NCBI GenBank assembly: GCA_036924835.1
Contig: JBAGRR010000001.1
Coordinates: 3,921,001 to 3,985,000 of the forward strand
DNA: 64,000 bases
Source: Nitrobacteraceae bacterium AZCC 1564
GTDB lineage: Bacteria > Pseudomonadota > Alphaproteobacteria > Rhizobiales > Xanthobacteraceae
Direction of reading: 5' to 3'
Under the pieces are notes generated by a model, which worked only from the letters and a program-made list of their open reading frames with translations, was not told the DNA's origin and searched no databases. This document shows positions 34,153-43,226 of the stretch, in pieces; within the stretch, counting starts at the first letter, position 1; each line of letters begins with the position of its first letter. The translations under genes were made by a program, and so were the position numbers.

Positions 34153-34575
34153 ATGAGTGCAGTTGAAAACAAAAAGCTTATTCAGCAGGTCTTCACCGAT
34201 GCCGCCAATCGGAGCGGGACGACCTTCCCCGATCACCTTGCGGACGACGTACGCTGGGTAATGACGGGGCAGTATTCCTGGTCGCGGACCTTCGAGGGGC
34301 GTGATGCGGTTCTCAACGGCCTGATGGGCCACATCCGATCGCTTTTTCCTCAGCGTCCGCGTACCGTTGCTTTTAATTTCGTCGCTGAAGGGGACTGCGT
34401 TGTCGTTGAAGCCAAGGGCGACAATGTCACCAATACCGGCCTGCGCTACGATAACGATTATTGTTTTGTCTGGCGCGTGGAGGGCGGCAAGATCAAGTCG
34501 GTCAGAGAGTACTGCGACTCCGCATTGGTCGAAAAGGTGCTGGGACCTTTTCCAGCATTGAAGGCTGCGGGTTAG
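34153..34575 (+). CDS. SnoaL-like / nuclear transport factor 2 family protein
   Basis: A 140-residue small alpha+beta-barrel protein. The helix ENKKLIQQVFTDAANR, then LADDVRWVMTGQYSWSRTFEGRDAVLNGLM, and the late strands CFVWRVEGGKIKSVREYCDS match the ketosteroid-isomerase-like fold. Such proteins may be enzymes or binding proteins; no catalytic assignment is possible. ATG at 34153 follows GGAGAGAGCG. Its divergent pairing with a LysR gene suggests regulation by that protein. Confidence 0.85.
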   Translation: MSAVENKKLIQQVFTDAANRSGTTFPDHLADDVRWVMTGQYSWSRTFEGRDAVLNGLMGHIRSLFPQRPRTVAFNFVAEGDCVVVEAKGDNVTNTGLRYDNDYCFVWRVEGGKIKSVREYCDSALVEKVLGPFPALKAAG

Positions 34576-34660
34576 TCGGTGCTTTCGCTTAATGCAGCCC
34601 GGAGGATTGTTCACGCCGGGCTGCGATTTCATCAAACGCGAAAATCAGGCGGCGCGGGTT

Positions 34661-34827
34661 GCGAGTGCGGCGTCTCGCAATTGCCGACCCCTTTTCCGGT
34701 GGCGCCTTATCGGCAATTGCGAGACAGAAGCCACACTCGCATTTTTATTTTGCTAGGGTCCTTTCGTCTCCGAATAGCCGTGCGAGCGTGCCGAGAGTTA
34801 GTCGGCTATTCAGAGACGGGACCCTAG
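34661..34827. repeat. Bipartite CTAG palindrome with compensated ends (locus 8)
   Basis: Hairpin B (34661-34740) has ends GCGAGTG / CACTCGC instead of CTAGTG / CACTAG, and inner stem GTCTCGCAATTGCCGA. The spacer is atttttattttg. Hairpin A (34753-34827) has outer arms CTAGGGTCC / GGACCCTAG and inner stem GTCTCCGAATAGCCG. Both hairpins therefore differ from the consensus at the outer arms yet keep pairing. The right end supplies the last codons and stop of the GST gene. Confidence 0.9.
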
Positions 34828-35493
34828 ATGCTTGAACATGTTGCTTCGCGCTTCATCGTCCATCTCAGCTTTCCACTTGAAGCCGTCCTTCAGCGCGATG
34901 GCTTTCGCTGCCGCCGGACGGGCCGAGATTTCGTCATGCAGACGCTTGACGTTCGGGAATTTGCTGAAGCCTTCGTCGCCGAGGATGAAGTTCGTCATCC
35001 GCACCCAGCCCCAGACGTCCATGTCGACGATGGTGTAGGTATCGCCGACCATATATTTGCGGTTCGCGAGCCGCTCGTTCAGAACCGAGAGATGACGTCC
35101 GGCTTCATACTGATAGCGATTGTGGGCGTAGTCGATCTTCTCCGGCGCAAAGTGCTTGAAGTGAACGGCCTGGCCGAAGTACGGCCCGATGCCGGTCGCC
35201 ACGAACATCAGCCATGAGAGCAACTCGGCGCGGTTGGTCGGCGTGTTTTCCGGCAGGAATTTTCCCGTCTTCTCGGCGAGGTAGAGCAGGATCGCATTGC
35301 TGTCGAACACCTTCACGCCGTCGTCATCGATCGCCGGCACCTTGCCGTTTGGATTGACGGCGAGATAGTCGGGCGAGAACTGCGCGCCGGTGCGAGTATC
35401 CACGGCGACTGGCTCGTACGGAATGCCCGCCTCCTCGAGAAAAAGAGCAACCTTGGTCGGATTGGGGGACGCGTTAAAATAGAACTTGAGCAT
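34810..35493 (-). CDS. Glutathione S-transferase family protein
   Basis: A 227-residue soluble GST. The thioredoxin-like N-domain begins MLKFYFNASPNPTKVALFLEEAGIPYE and includes VNPNGKVPAIDDDG and DSNAILLYLAEK, the glutathione-binding loop. The C-terminal helical domain includes the YTIVDMDVWGWVR motif. It resembles the YfcG/Ure2p-like group. The final four residues GSRL and the stop are encoded by repeat locus 8, replacing the native end, which should lie near MFKHL. Substrate is unknown. Confidence 0.9.
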   Translation of the reverse strand: MLKFYFNASPNPTKVALFLEEAGIPYEPVAVDTRTGAQFSPDYLAVNPNGKVPAIDDDGVKVFDSNAILLYLAEKTGKFLPENTPTNRAELLSWLMFVATGIGPYFGQAVHFKHFAPEKIDYAHNRYQYEAGRHLSVLNERLANRKYMVGDTYTIVDMDVWGWVRMTNFILGDEGFSKFPNVKRLHDEISARPAAAKAIALKDGFKWKAEMDDEARSNMFKHLGSRL

Positions 35494-35532
35494 CTAAAAC
35501 TCTCCCTGCGTGTTTATGGAAGTCGGGGCGCG

Positions 35533-35589
35533 CTAGTGCGGGTTCAGAAGTTCGCTCTATTGAGGCGAACTTTGGATTCGGGACACTAG
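35533..35589. repeat. Chimeric CTAG palindrome (locus 9)
   Basis: A 57-base element with the left arm of a B hairpin (CTAGTGCGGGTTCAGAAGTTCGC in pattern) joined to the right arm of an A hairpin (GCGAACTTTGGATTCGGGACACTAG in pattern). The spacer and two inner arms are gone. The shared core GAAGTTCGC / GCGAACTT lets the hybrid fold. It sits upstream of the GST start, in the 35494-35714 gap. Confidence 0.88.
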
Positions 35590-35714
35590 CCGCCGTGCTG
35601 TTTCATGTGTCGAATCTCAATGCCGCGCAACTGATGACTTCCCGTTAGTGCTCGAAACGACAATGCCCGGCGCAGGGGCCGGGCATTGGGATCATTTTCA
35701 GATGTATCGATGAA

Positions 35715-36868
<1,154 letters not shown>

Positions 36869-37061
36869 AGGCGACGCAGCCGGCGACGCGGGACTAACAA
36901 ATCCGACTGTCATCACTATGATCGCACTAGGTAAAAATCGCCTTAATGGTAGGCACGATCATGCTAGGCAATATTTGCCGAGCACGGTATGAATCATTAA
37001 GTGGATCCGGTGCTGCATTGGCGCGTTATGATGAGCGCCCGCCGACCGAGGAGAGACTCCG

Positions 37062-38006
37062 ATGCGTTACGATGACTTCCGCCGCAGCGATAACATCGAT
37101 GATCGCCGCGACGATGATGGCGGCGGATACGGTGGCGGAGGCGGCGGCGGCTTCGGAATCCCGATGGGGGGTGGCGGTCTTGGCATCGGCACGATTATCG
37201 TGCTTGGCCTGATCGGCTGGGCCGTGGGCATCGATCCACGCTTGCTGATCGGTGGTGCAGAGATTCTGACAGGCGGTCAGCACGCGCCGACCTATCAGAC
37301 CGATCGCAGGTCAGCGCCGACAAAGACGGGGGCGCCGACCGATGAAATGGGCAGCATGATCTCCGGCGTACTTGGTGAACTCGACGATCGCTGGAGCGAA
37401 ATCTTCCAGTCCAGTGGCCAGACTTATCGCGGCCCGCGCATCGTCCTCTTCCGCAATGCGACCAATGGCGGCCGCTGCGGCATGGCGCAGTCGGCGATGG
37501 GGCCGTTCTACTGTCCGCCCGACAAACAGATATTCCTCGACACCGGGTTTTTCCGCGAAGTCGAGACACGTTTCCGCGGTTGCCAGGGCAACGCCTGTAA
37601 GTTCACTGCAGCTTACATCATCGCGCATGAGGCGGGTCACCACATCCAGAACCTGCTCGGCATTCTGGATAAGGCGCGGCAGATGCAGGAGCGTGCAGGC
37701 AGCAAGGCGGAAGCCAACGCCATTCAGGTAAGGGTCGAATTGCAGGCCGACTGCTTGTCCGGCGTGTGGGTGAATCGCGAAGAGAAGAAACGGCCGGGCT
37801 TCCTTGAAGCAGGCGACATTGACGCTGCATTGACGACGGCGGCGGCGATTGGCGACGACACCTTGCAGCGCAAGGCCACCGGTCGTGTGGTTCCGGACTC
37901 GTTTACCCATGGCTCGGCGGCACAACGCAAGCGTTGGTTCATGACCGGCTACCAGCAGGGCAATGTCAGCGCGTGCAATACATTCGCGCCCGGCGTGCAG
38001 TTGTAG
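37062..38006 (+). CDS. YpfJ-type neutral zinc metallopeptidase
   Basis: A 314-residue protein with a Gly-rich, acidic-basic N-terminus (residues 20-40 almost all Gly), one membrane helix (about 42-57) and a large outer domain. The zinc motif HEAGHH is at 189-194. Cysteine pairs (GRCGMAQSAMGPFYC and RGCQGNACK) are conserved in the family. C-terminal motifs QADCLSGVWV and SFTHGSAAQRKRWFMTGYQQG are also typical. Substrates are unknown. It is divergent from ccrM and its ribosome-binding region contains a GANTC site. Confidence 0.92.
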   Translation: MRYDDFRRSDNIDDRRDDDGGGYGGGGGGGFGIPMGGGGLGIGTIIVLGLIGWAVGIDPRLLIGGAEILTGGQHAPTYQTDRRSAPTKTGAPTDEMGSMISGVLGELDDRWSEIFQSSGQTYRGPRIVLFRNATNGGRCGMAQSAMGPFYCPPDKQIFLDTGFFREVETRFRGCQGNACKFTAAYIIAHEAGHHIQNLLGILDKARQMQERAGSKAEANAIQVRVELQADCLSGVWVNREEKKRPGFLEAGDIDAALTTAAAIGDDTLQRKATGRVVPDSFTHGSAAQRKRWFMTGYQQGNVSACNTFAPGVQL

Positions 38007-38012
38007 TTTCAG

Positions 38013-38567
38013 ATGTCAGCGAACAGCGAACCGAAACCCTTTGTGCCGGTTAACATTGCGGTGTTGACCGTCTCGGACACGCGCTCATTGAATGACGACA
38101 AGTCCGGGGCCACGCTGGCGGAGCGCATCATTGCGGCGGGTCATCATCTCGCCGCCCGTGACATCGTCACCGATGACGTCGACGAGATTCGTGCAAAGTT
38201 GAAAGCCTGGATCGCGGATGATGGGGTTGACGTTATCATCACCACGGGTGGCACCGGCTTTACCGGGCGCGATGTGACGCCCGAGGCGGCCGAAGCGTTG
38301 TTCGAGAAGCGCATGGATGGCTTCTCGATCGCCTTTCATATGATGAGCCACGCCAAGATCGGCATGTCGACGATCCAGAGCCGTGCCACTGCAGGTGTCG
38401 CCGGTGCGACGTTCATCTTCTGCCTGCCGGGATCGCCGGGAGCCTGCAAGGATGGCTGGGATGGCATCCTTGTCCATCAACTCGATTACCGGACGCGGCC
38501 GTGCAATTTCGTCGAGATCATGCCGCGGCTCGATGAGCATCTGAAGCGAGGCAAGGCGAAGACCTAG
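38013..38567 (+). CDS. moaB: Molybdenum cofactor biosynthesis protein MoaB
   Basis: A 184-residue MoaB/MogA family protein that adenylates molybdopterin or otherwise helps in cofactor synthesis. The molybdopterin-binding block VDVIITTGGTGFTGRDVTPEA and FCLPGSPGACKDGWDGI are diagnostic. It starts six bases after the metallopeptidase stop, so they are probably co-transcribed, although no functional link is evident. No molybdoenzyme gene is in the window. Confidence 0.92.
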   Translation: MSANSEPKPFVPVNIAVLTVSDTRSLNDDKSGATLAERIIAAGHHLAARDIVTDDVDEIRAKLKAWIADDGVDVIITTGGTGFTGRDVTPEAAEALFEKRMDGFSIAFHMMSHAKIGMSTIQSRATAGVAGATFIFCLPGSPGACKDGWDGILVHQLDYRTRPCNFVEIMPRLDEHLKRGKAKT

Positions 38568-38574
38568 CCGGAGG

Positions 38575-39510
38575 CTACAGCGAGAGCTCCCAAGTCTCGC
38601 CCACGAGATCTTGTCCGAAACTATGATGCGGCTCGCTCGCAATGCGCACGAACCCTGCGTTTTTGTAAATCCCGCGAGCGGCATACAGCATGCTTTGGGT
38701 CCACAGCGTGATCTTGCGATAGCCGCAGGAACGCGCGAACGTGATGCATTCTGCCACAAGACGTTTGCCCAATCCGCGACCGCGACCAAGTGGATCAATC
38801 AACAGCAACCGCAGTTTGGCAACCTCGGTGGACTCTTTGACGAGAAACACTGAGCCGACGCGGCGCCCGTCGATTTCGGCAATCCAGCAACGTTCGCAAG
38901 CAGGATCGTAATTCTTGAGAAACTGCGCGGCGATATCGGCGACCAGTCCTTCGAAGGAAATATCCCAGCCGTATTCCTGCGCATACAGCAGCCCGTGCTG
39001 CTGGACGACCCATCCCATATCGCCCGGTTGGTGGGGCCGCAGAACGATCTCGGAGCAATCAGCTTCGCCATCAAGCAGTCGTTCGATCGTTGCCATCGCA
39101 TCGATCAAGCTCTGCTTGCCGGTAATCGAGAGTGTTTGAAGCATCGCGCCAACATCATCGTGCGAGCTTCGATTGAGGCGGCCAAACGCAAGCCGCCCCT
39201 TGGCTGTCAATTTCAGCCGGAATTGACGCCGATCTTTAGGAATGGGCTTTCGCGTGACCAGGCCCTTGTCCATGAAAGATTGAATGATGCGGCTGAGATA
39301 GCCGCGGTCGAGGCCAAGGTCAGCACCGATCTCTTTGGCGGTCGGCTCATCGCGGTGAGCGAGTTCGAACAACACCCGCGCTTCCGTCAGCGAGTACGGA
39401 CTTTGCAGAAGCTGCTGTTCGAGAACGCCGATCTTGCGTGTGTAAAAACGATTGAACTGCCGGACGGCATCGACCCCGCTAATCAGGTCGGCCTCATGAG
39501 TGTTGGTCAT
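38575..39510 (-). CDS. MarR-type regulator fused to a GNAT acetyltransferase
   Basis: A 311-residue two-domain protein. The first 145 residues are a MarR winged helix (VRQFNRFYTRKIGVLEQQLL, EARVLFELAH, AKEIGADLGLDRGYLSRIIQSF, KDRRQFRLKLTAKGR). The remainder is a GNAT domain (LRLLLIDPLGRGRGLGKRLVAECITFAR with the acetyl-CoA loop, and YKNAGFVRI). Such fusions are widespread. ATG at 39510 has GAGG six bases upstream and is preferred over 39543. A perfect 9-bp dyad 36 bases upstream is a likely self-operator. It ends tail-to-tail with moaB. Confidence 0.92.
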   Translation of the reverse strand: MTNTHEADLISGVDAVRQFNRFYTRKIGVLEQQLLQSPYSLTEARVLFELAHRDEPTAKEIGADLGLDRGYLSRIIQSFMDKGLVTRKPIPKDRRQFRLKLTAKGRLAFGRLNRSSHDDVGAMLQTLSITGKQSLIDAMATIERLLDGEADCSEIVLRPHQPGDMGWVVQQHGLLYAQEYGWDISFEGLVADIAAQFLKNYDPACERCWIAEIDGRRVGSVFLVKESTEVAKLRLLLIDPLGRGRGLGKRLVAECITFARSCGYRKITLWTQSMLYAARGIYKNAGFVRIASEPHHSFGQDLVGETWELSL

Positions 39511-39545
39511 CGAAAGCCTCGTTCGATGAACCAATTCTTGCAACG

Positions 39546-39566
39546 ATTGTTGACGGAGTCAACAAT
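39546..39566. promoter_or_regulatory. Palindromic operator for the MarR-GNAT regulator
   Basis: ATTGTTGAC-GGA-GTCAACAAT is a perfect 9-bp inverted repeat with a 3-base centre, 36 bases upstream of the MarR-GNAT start. The size and A/T-rich ends match MarR operators, so negative autoregulation is likely. The site also lies 14 bases from the 3' end of the GT2-like gene. Confidence 0.7.
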
Positions 39567-39579
39567 CAATTTGTGCGCG

Positions 39580-40152
39580 TCACGCTGCTACAAAAATCCT
39601 GGTTCGCAGCGTTGCTCTGCCTGCGCGACCGAGCTTGGAAAGCAACTTGGCCTCGGCGCGGCGCGCGCCAGGAGCGTACCCACCAAGCCGTTCGTAGTGA
39701 TCACGGGAAATCAACAGACCCTGATCGGTGGAGGGACCTGAGATGAAACGCGCGAGAGATCTGACGCTGTTGCGGATGCTGGCGTTGTCGTAGGGCGAAC
39801 GTGCGTAGCGAAACACGCCCGCACGCGGATGACCGCTGAGCGAAACCGCTTGCATGAATTGCGCAGCTTCGTCGATCCAGCCGGAGTCCAATACCGAGCC
39901 GGCATGAATAAACATCAGCCAAGGCGAGCGCGTCTGCTTCGCTCCGGCGGCAAGCGCTGCGGCTCTTGATCCGTCGAATTTCAGAAACTGACAGCCTGCA
40001 ACGTCAGCGACACGTTCAATCACCCCGGAGCCTGGACGGTCCACCAGCACGACGTCGCGGACCACGCCTGCAGCTGCACCGGGGACGAGGGCTGCAAGAG
40101 TCGCAACAACAGGCGGCTCGACGCCTTCGGTGGGAATGACAACGCTGATCAT
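39580..40152 (-). CDS. Glycosyltransferase family 2-like protein, short
   Basis: A 190-residue protein that begins like a GT2 enzyme (MISVVIPTEGVEPPVVATLAALV, RDVVLVDRPGSG) and keeps a partial acceptor block SPWLMFIHAGSVLDSGWIDEA. GT2 enzymes are usually longer and have a clear DxD; here the DxD is replaced by HAG-type residues, so catalysis is doubtful. The C-terminus is basic (LLSKLGRAGRATLRTRIF). It may bind sugar nucleotide or be inactive. No polysaccharide gene cluster is nearby. Confidence 0.7.
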   Translation of the reverse strand: MISVVIPTEGVEPPVVATLAALVPGAAAGVVRDVVLVDRPGSGVIERVADVAGCQFLKFDGSRAAALAAGAKQTRSPWLMFIHAGSVLDSGWIDEAAQFMQAVSLSGHPRAGVFRYARSPYDNASIRNSVRSLARFISGPSTDQGLLISRDHYERLGGYAPGARRAEAKLLSKLGRAGRATLRTRIFVAA

Positions 40153-40286
40153 GATCAGATGCAGATGCCCATCAGTCGGTATTTCTGAGAGGCATCGTTA
40201 TCATCTTGTCACAATCAGAACAGCCCTTCGCGTGCAGCTTTTTGCGGCATTCATTAACGGCGAGCGGGGTAAGCCGGTCACGACAA

Positions 40287-40300
40287 AGCTACCACACTAG
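40287..40300. repeat. CTAG palindrome remnant at a DUF3551 stop (locus 10a)
   Basis: AGCTACCACACTAG matches the right end of hairpin B (CCACACTAG). No left arm is present. Its terminal CTAG supplies the TAG stop codon of the DUF3551 gene that ends at 40297. Confidence 0.6.
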
Positions 40301-40656
40301 TCGATGCTGCCGCCGATATAGATGTCGACCCCGGGTCGCGTGTAGTAGCCCGGTCCTGACTCATAGGACTCATAAGGCTCATAATAGGTTGGTCCGTAAG
40401 CCGGGCCCGGCGCGTAGGCGTATGAATCCTCAAAGGCGCCATAGCCCGCGAAATTCGGGTTGGCCACACAGATACCGCCCGCGCCGCGGATGGAGCGCGT
40501 GCAGCTTGCGTAGGTCGGATAGTTGCAGCTCCGGTAGCTTCCACCATCGCTATAGGTGGCACAGAACAGGCCTGCGCTGGCCGGTGTTGAGCTGATTGTT
40601 ACGGCCGCCGGTGCTGCAACGAGGACAGCCGCGATCGCTAGCAATGATTTCCGCAT
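40297..40656 (-). CDS. DUF3551 family exported protein, copy 1
   Basis: A 119-residue exported protein. A signal peptide (about 1-28, ending PASA) is followed by FCATYSDGGSYRSCNYPTYASCTRSIRGAGGICVANP, the four-cysteine DUF3551 core, and a Tyr/Gly/Pro-rich tail. ATG at 40656 has AAGGAG nine bases upstream. DUF3551 proteins are small, periplasmic or secreted, and of unknown function. A paralogue lies directly upstream. The stop codon is created by the end of a repeat remnant. Confidence 0.85.
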   Translation of the reverse strand: MRKSLLAIAAVLVAAPAAVTISSTPASAGLFCATYSDGGSYRSCNYPTYASCTRSIRGAGGICVANPNFAGYGAFEDSYAYAPGPAYGPTYYEPYESYESGPGYYTRPGVDIYIGGSID

Positions 40657-40866
40657 GAGAAGATCTCCTTTTAAATCCTTGTCGGAGAGGCAACGCCGCT
40701 GCAGCGGGAAAGCTCCGCGAAACCGTTGGAGCAACGCGCGGGCACATTGCTGGCTCGAGCGACTCACCAGCTTTGCGACATTCATGCGGAAGGCTCACAG
40801 GCCGCGACAATACACCTTCACCCCAGCGCACGCTGGAGTGTGTGGCCCTGTGGAATCATTCACGTA

Positions 40867-41199
40867 TCACTCGATGTCGTCACCAATATACATGTCGACT
40901 CCCGGCCGTCTGTAATAACGTGGCGCTGGCGGATAATCAGTTGTTCCATACGCCGGGCCGGGCGCGTAGGCATACGAACTCTCATAGCCGTAGCTGTCGA
41001 AGTACGGATTCACGACGCACATTCCCCCCGCACCACTAATCGTGCGGAGGCAACTGGCATAAGTTGGATAGCCACAACTCCGGTAACTTCCACCATCGCT
41101 ATAGGTGGCACAAAACGGGCCTGCGCTGGCCGGTATCGAACCGATCGCTATCGGTCCCGCAACGATGACGGGTGCGACCGCTAGAAATAATTTGTTCAT
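40867..41199 (-). CDS. DUF3551 family exported protein, copy 2
   Basis: A 110-residue paralogue of the neighbouring gene. The core FCATYSDGGSYRSCGYPTYASC and GAGGMCVVNP are nearly the same, as are the tails (YYRRPGVDMYIGDDIE against YYTRPGVDIYIGGSID) and the AAGGAG leader. The signal peptide differs (MNKLFLAVAPVIVAG). A tandem duplication followed by divergence explains this best. Function is unknown. Confidence 0.85.
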   Translation of the reverse strand: MNKLFLAVAPVIVAGPIAIGSIPASAGPFCATYSDGGSYRSCGYPTYASCLRTISGAGGMCVVNPYFDSYGYESSYAYAPGPAYGTTDYPPAPRYYRRPGVDMYIGDDIE

Positions 41200-41304
41200 G
41201 AGAAATCTCCTTGCACGGTCAGCGGAGGGAACGCCGCGGCAGCAGGAAAGCTCCAGAACTAATGCTTCATGGTTACGTTGGCGTCTCACTAAGCAAGCCT
41301 ATGA

Positions 41305-41383
41305 TCTGAGTGGTGCTTTTGGATTTGAAGGTCTTATCGAGCTTGCAGCTTCACTCGGAAGAACTTCAAATCCGCGGCACTAG
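41305..41383. repeat. Solo B-type CTAG palindrome (locus 10b)
   Basis: The left arm starts near CTGAGTGGTGC and continues TTTTGGATTTGAAG-TCTT; the right arm reads GAAGAACTTCAAATCCGCG and ends GCACTAG. The sequence just before it (AAGCAAGCCTATGAT) equals the spacer of locus 15, so the A hairpin was lost. It ends 38 bases before the radical SAM start codon, so any promoter must lie in or beyond the repeat. Confidence 0.85.
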
Positions 41384-41420
41384 TTCTTGTTTTGTTCTCA
41401 TTTGGTGGTATGTTGGAAGC

Positions 41421-42578
41421 ATGAATCGAGCATCCGCCCTCAAACATGTGCCGGCCGCGGCGCCCTCCGAACCAGTGGGGGTGCCTTCGCCGTTTCCGGA
41501 CATCGAAGTCGCTATCGACAAACAGAGGCGGCGAGGCCGCGGGGCGCGGTCGAACGCCAGCGGGCGTTATGAGGCAGAGGCGCGCGTTTCGTTCGATGAT
41601 GGGTGGCAGAGCCTTGAGGAGCTTCCGCCATTTAAAACGACCGTGTCCACCGACACTGCGCGCAAGGTGATTACCCGGAACGATTCGCCTGATATCGGCT
41701 TCGATCGCTCTATCAATCCTTATAGGGGATGCGAGCACGGCTGCATCTATTGTTTCGCTCGGCCCACGCACGCTTACATGGGGCTGTCCCCGGGCCTTGA
41801 TTTCGAAAGCAAGCTGTTCGCCAAGCCTGACGCCCCCGATCTTCTGGAGAAGGAGCTGTCGGCAACAGGCTATGAACCGCGCATGATCGCGATCGGCACC
41901 AACACCGACCCGTATCAGCCGATCGAGCGCGAGCGCAAAATCATGCGCGGCATTCTCGAGGTGCTGGAGCGAACGGCGCATCCCGTCGGCATCGTCACGA
42001 AATCTGCGCTGGTGGTCCGGGATATCGACATTCTTACCAAGTTGGCGAAGCGAAATCTCGTGAAGGTTGCCCTGTCGGTGACCACGCTGGACCCAAAACT
42101 CGCACGCACCATGGAGCCGCGCGCTTCGACACCGCCGAAGCGTTTGGAAGCACTCCGTATGCTGGCTGATGCGGGCATTCCGACAACGGTGATGGTGGCG
42201 CCGGTGATACCCGCGCTGAATGATTCCGAGATCGAGCGCATTCTCGATGCAGCCGCTCATGCTGGGGTGAAGGAAGCAAGTTATGTCTTGTTGCGCCTGC
42301 CGCTCGAAGTGCGCGACTTGTTCCGCGAGTGGCTGATGGCGAACTATCCCGATCGCTATCGGCATGTTTTCACGTTGATCCGGGATATGCGTGACGGCCG
42401 CGACTACGACTCGCAGTGGGGAACACGCATGAAGGGCACCGGGCCGATGGCCTGGATGATCGGGCGGCGCTTCGAGATCGCATGCGAGAAGCTTGGCCTC
42501 AACAAGCGGCGCTCGAAATTGACTACCGCGCATTTTGTGCGGCCGAAGCGCGGCAGCGAACAGCTCGACCTGTTTTGA
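41421..42578 (+). CDS. PA0069-family radical SAM protein
   Basis: A 385-residue radical SAM enzyme. The cluster motif is CX3CX2C in YRGCEHGCIYCFARPTHAYMGLSPGLDFESKL, which is diagnostic of this subfamily (related to SplB-like proteins). RMIAIGTNTDPYQPIER and RNLVKVALSVTTLDPKLARTMEPRA follow. The substrate is unknown. ATG at 41421 is chosen, since the open frame upstream is made of repeat sequence. It ends in SEQLDLF. Neighbouring genes are unrelated. Confidence 0.9.
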   Translation: MNRASALKHVPAAAPSEPVGVPSPFPDIEVAIDKQRRRGRGARSNASGRYEAEARVSFDDGWQSLEELPPFKTTVSTDTARKVITRNDSPDIGFDRSINPYRGCEHGCIYCFARPTHAYMGLSPGLDFESKLFAKPDAPDLLEKELSATGYEPRMIAIGTNTDPYQPIERERKIMRGILEVLERTAHPVGIVTKSALVVRDIDILTKLAKRNLVKVALSVTTLDPKLARTMEPRASTPPKRLEALRMLADAGIPTTVMVAPVIPALNDSEIERILDAAAHAGVKEASYVLLRLPLEVRDLFREWLMANYPDRYRHVFTLIRDMRDGRDYDSQWGTRMKGTGPMAWMIGRRFEIACEKLGLNKRRSKLTTAHFVRPKRGSEQLDLF

Positions 42579-42648
42579 TCTAAATGTCGCATCCATTCGC
42601 TTGGATCCCGGGCTTCTAAAGGCTCATTGAGGACCTTATGAATGGGAC

Positions 42649-43221
42649 ATGGGCGATCACGAGAATTTTGAGAAACATAGTGTGGTGGTGTTCGAAACGC
42701 CTCGCCTCGTTCTGTGCGCACCACGCGATTCAGATCTTCCCGAACTTCACCGAAAGGTTTTCAGCGTTCCTGACGTCATGCGATACGTGTTCAATGGCGT
42801 CGCATGGTCATACGCCGAAGCAGCGGCCTTTGTTCGTGAGCACTTCAATTCCGGAAGCGACAAAACGGGCCTATCCGTTTTGGTGGAGAAGGGCTCGCAG
42901 CAAGTTATCGGTTTTGCCGGCCTGAAATCATGCACAGCTTTGGAGCCGAATGATCTCGAAATAGGATTTGTTCTGGCCCGCGAGGCTTGGGGCAAGGGAT
43001 TCGCGCGCGAGATCGGTCAGGCGCAGCTCGCCTTCGGATTTCAGGAACTGAGGTGCCGGCGACTTCTGGCCTTGGTTAGCCCGGACAATCTCTCCTCGAT
43101 TCGAACCATCGAAGGGCTTGGGATGAATTACGTAAGGGACCTTGAGATTGGTGGGCGAGGTCCGCGGCGGGTGTATTGTATTCAAGCGGAACAGTGGGAT
43201 AATCGAAGCTCGACTGAATAA
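42649..43221 (+). CDS. GNAT acetyltransferase, RimJ-like
   Basis: A 190-residue protein with the RimJ/RimL-type layout: [18 protein letters not shown] at the N-terminus, [31 protein letters not shown] with the acetyl-CoA loop, and [22 protein letters not shown] near the end. Such enzymes acetylate N-termini of ribosomal proteins or small molecules. It is followed five bases later by rnhB and is probably co-transcribed with it. Confidence 0.88.
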   Translation: MGDHENFEKHSVVVFETPRLVLCAPRDSDLPELHRKVFSVPDVMRYVFNGVAWSYAEAAAFVREHFNSGSDKTGLSVLVEKGSQQVIGFAGLKSCTALEPNDLEIGFVLAREAWGKGFAREIGQAQLAFGFQELRCRRLLALVSPDNLSSIRTIEGLGMNYVRDLEIGGRGPRRVYCIQAEQWDNRSSTE

Positions 43222-43226
43222 CGGGC

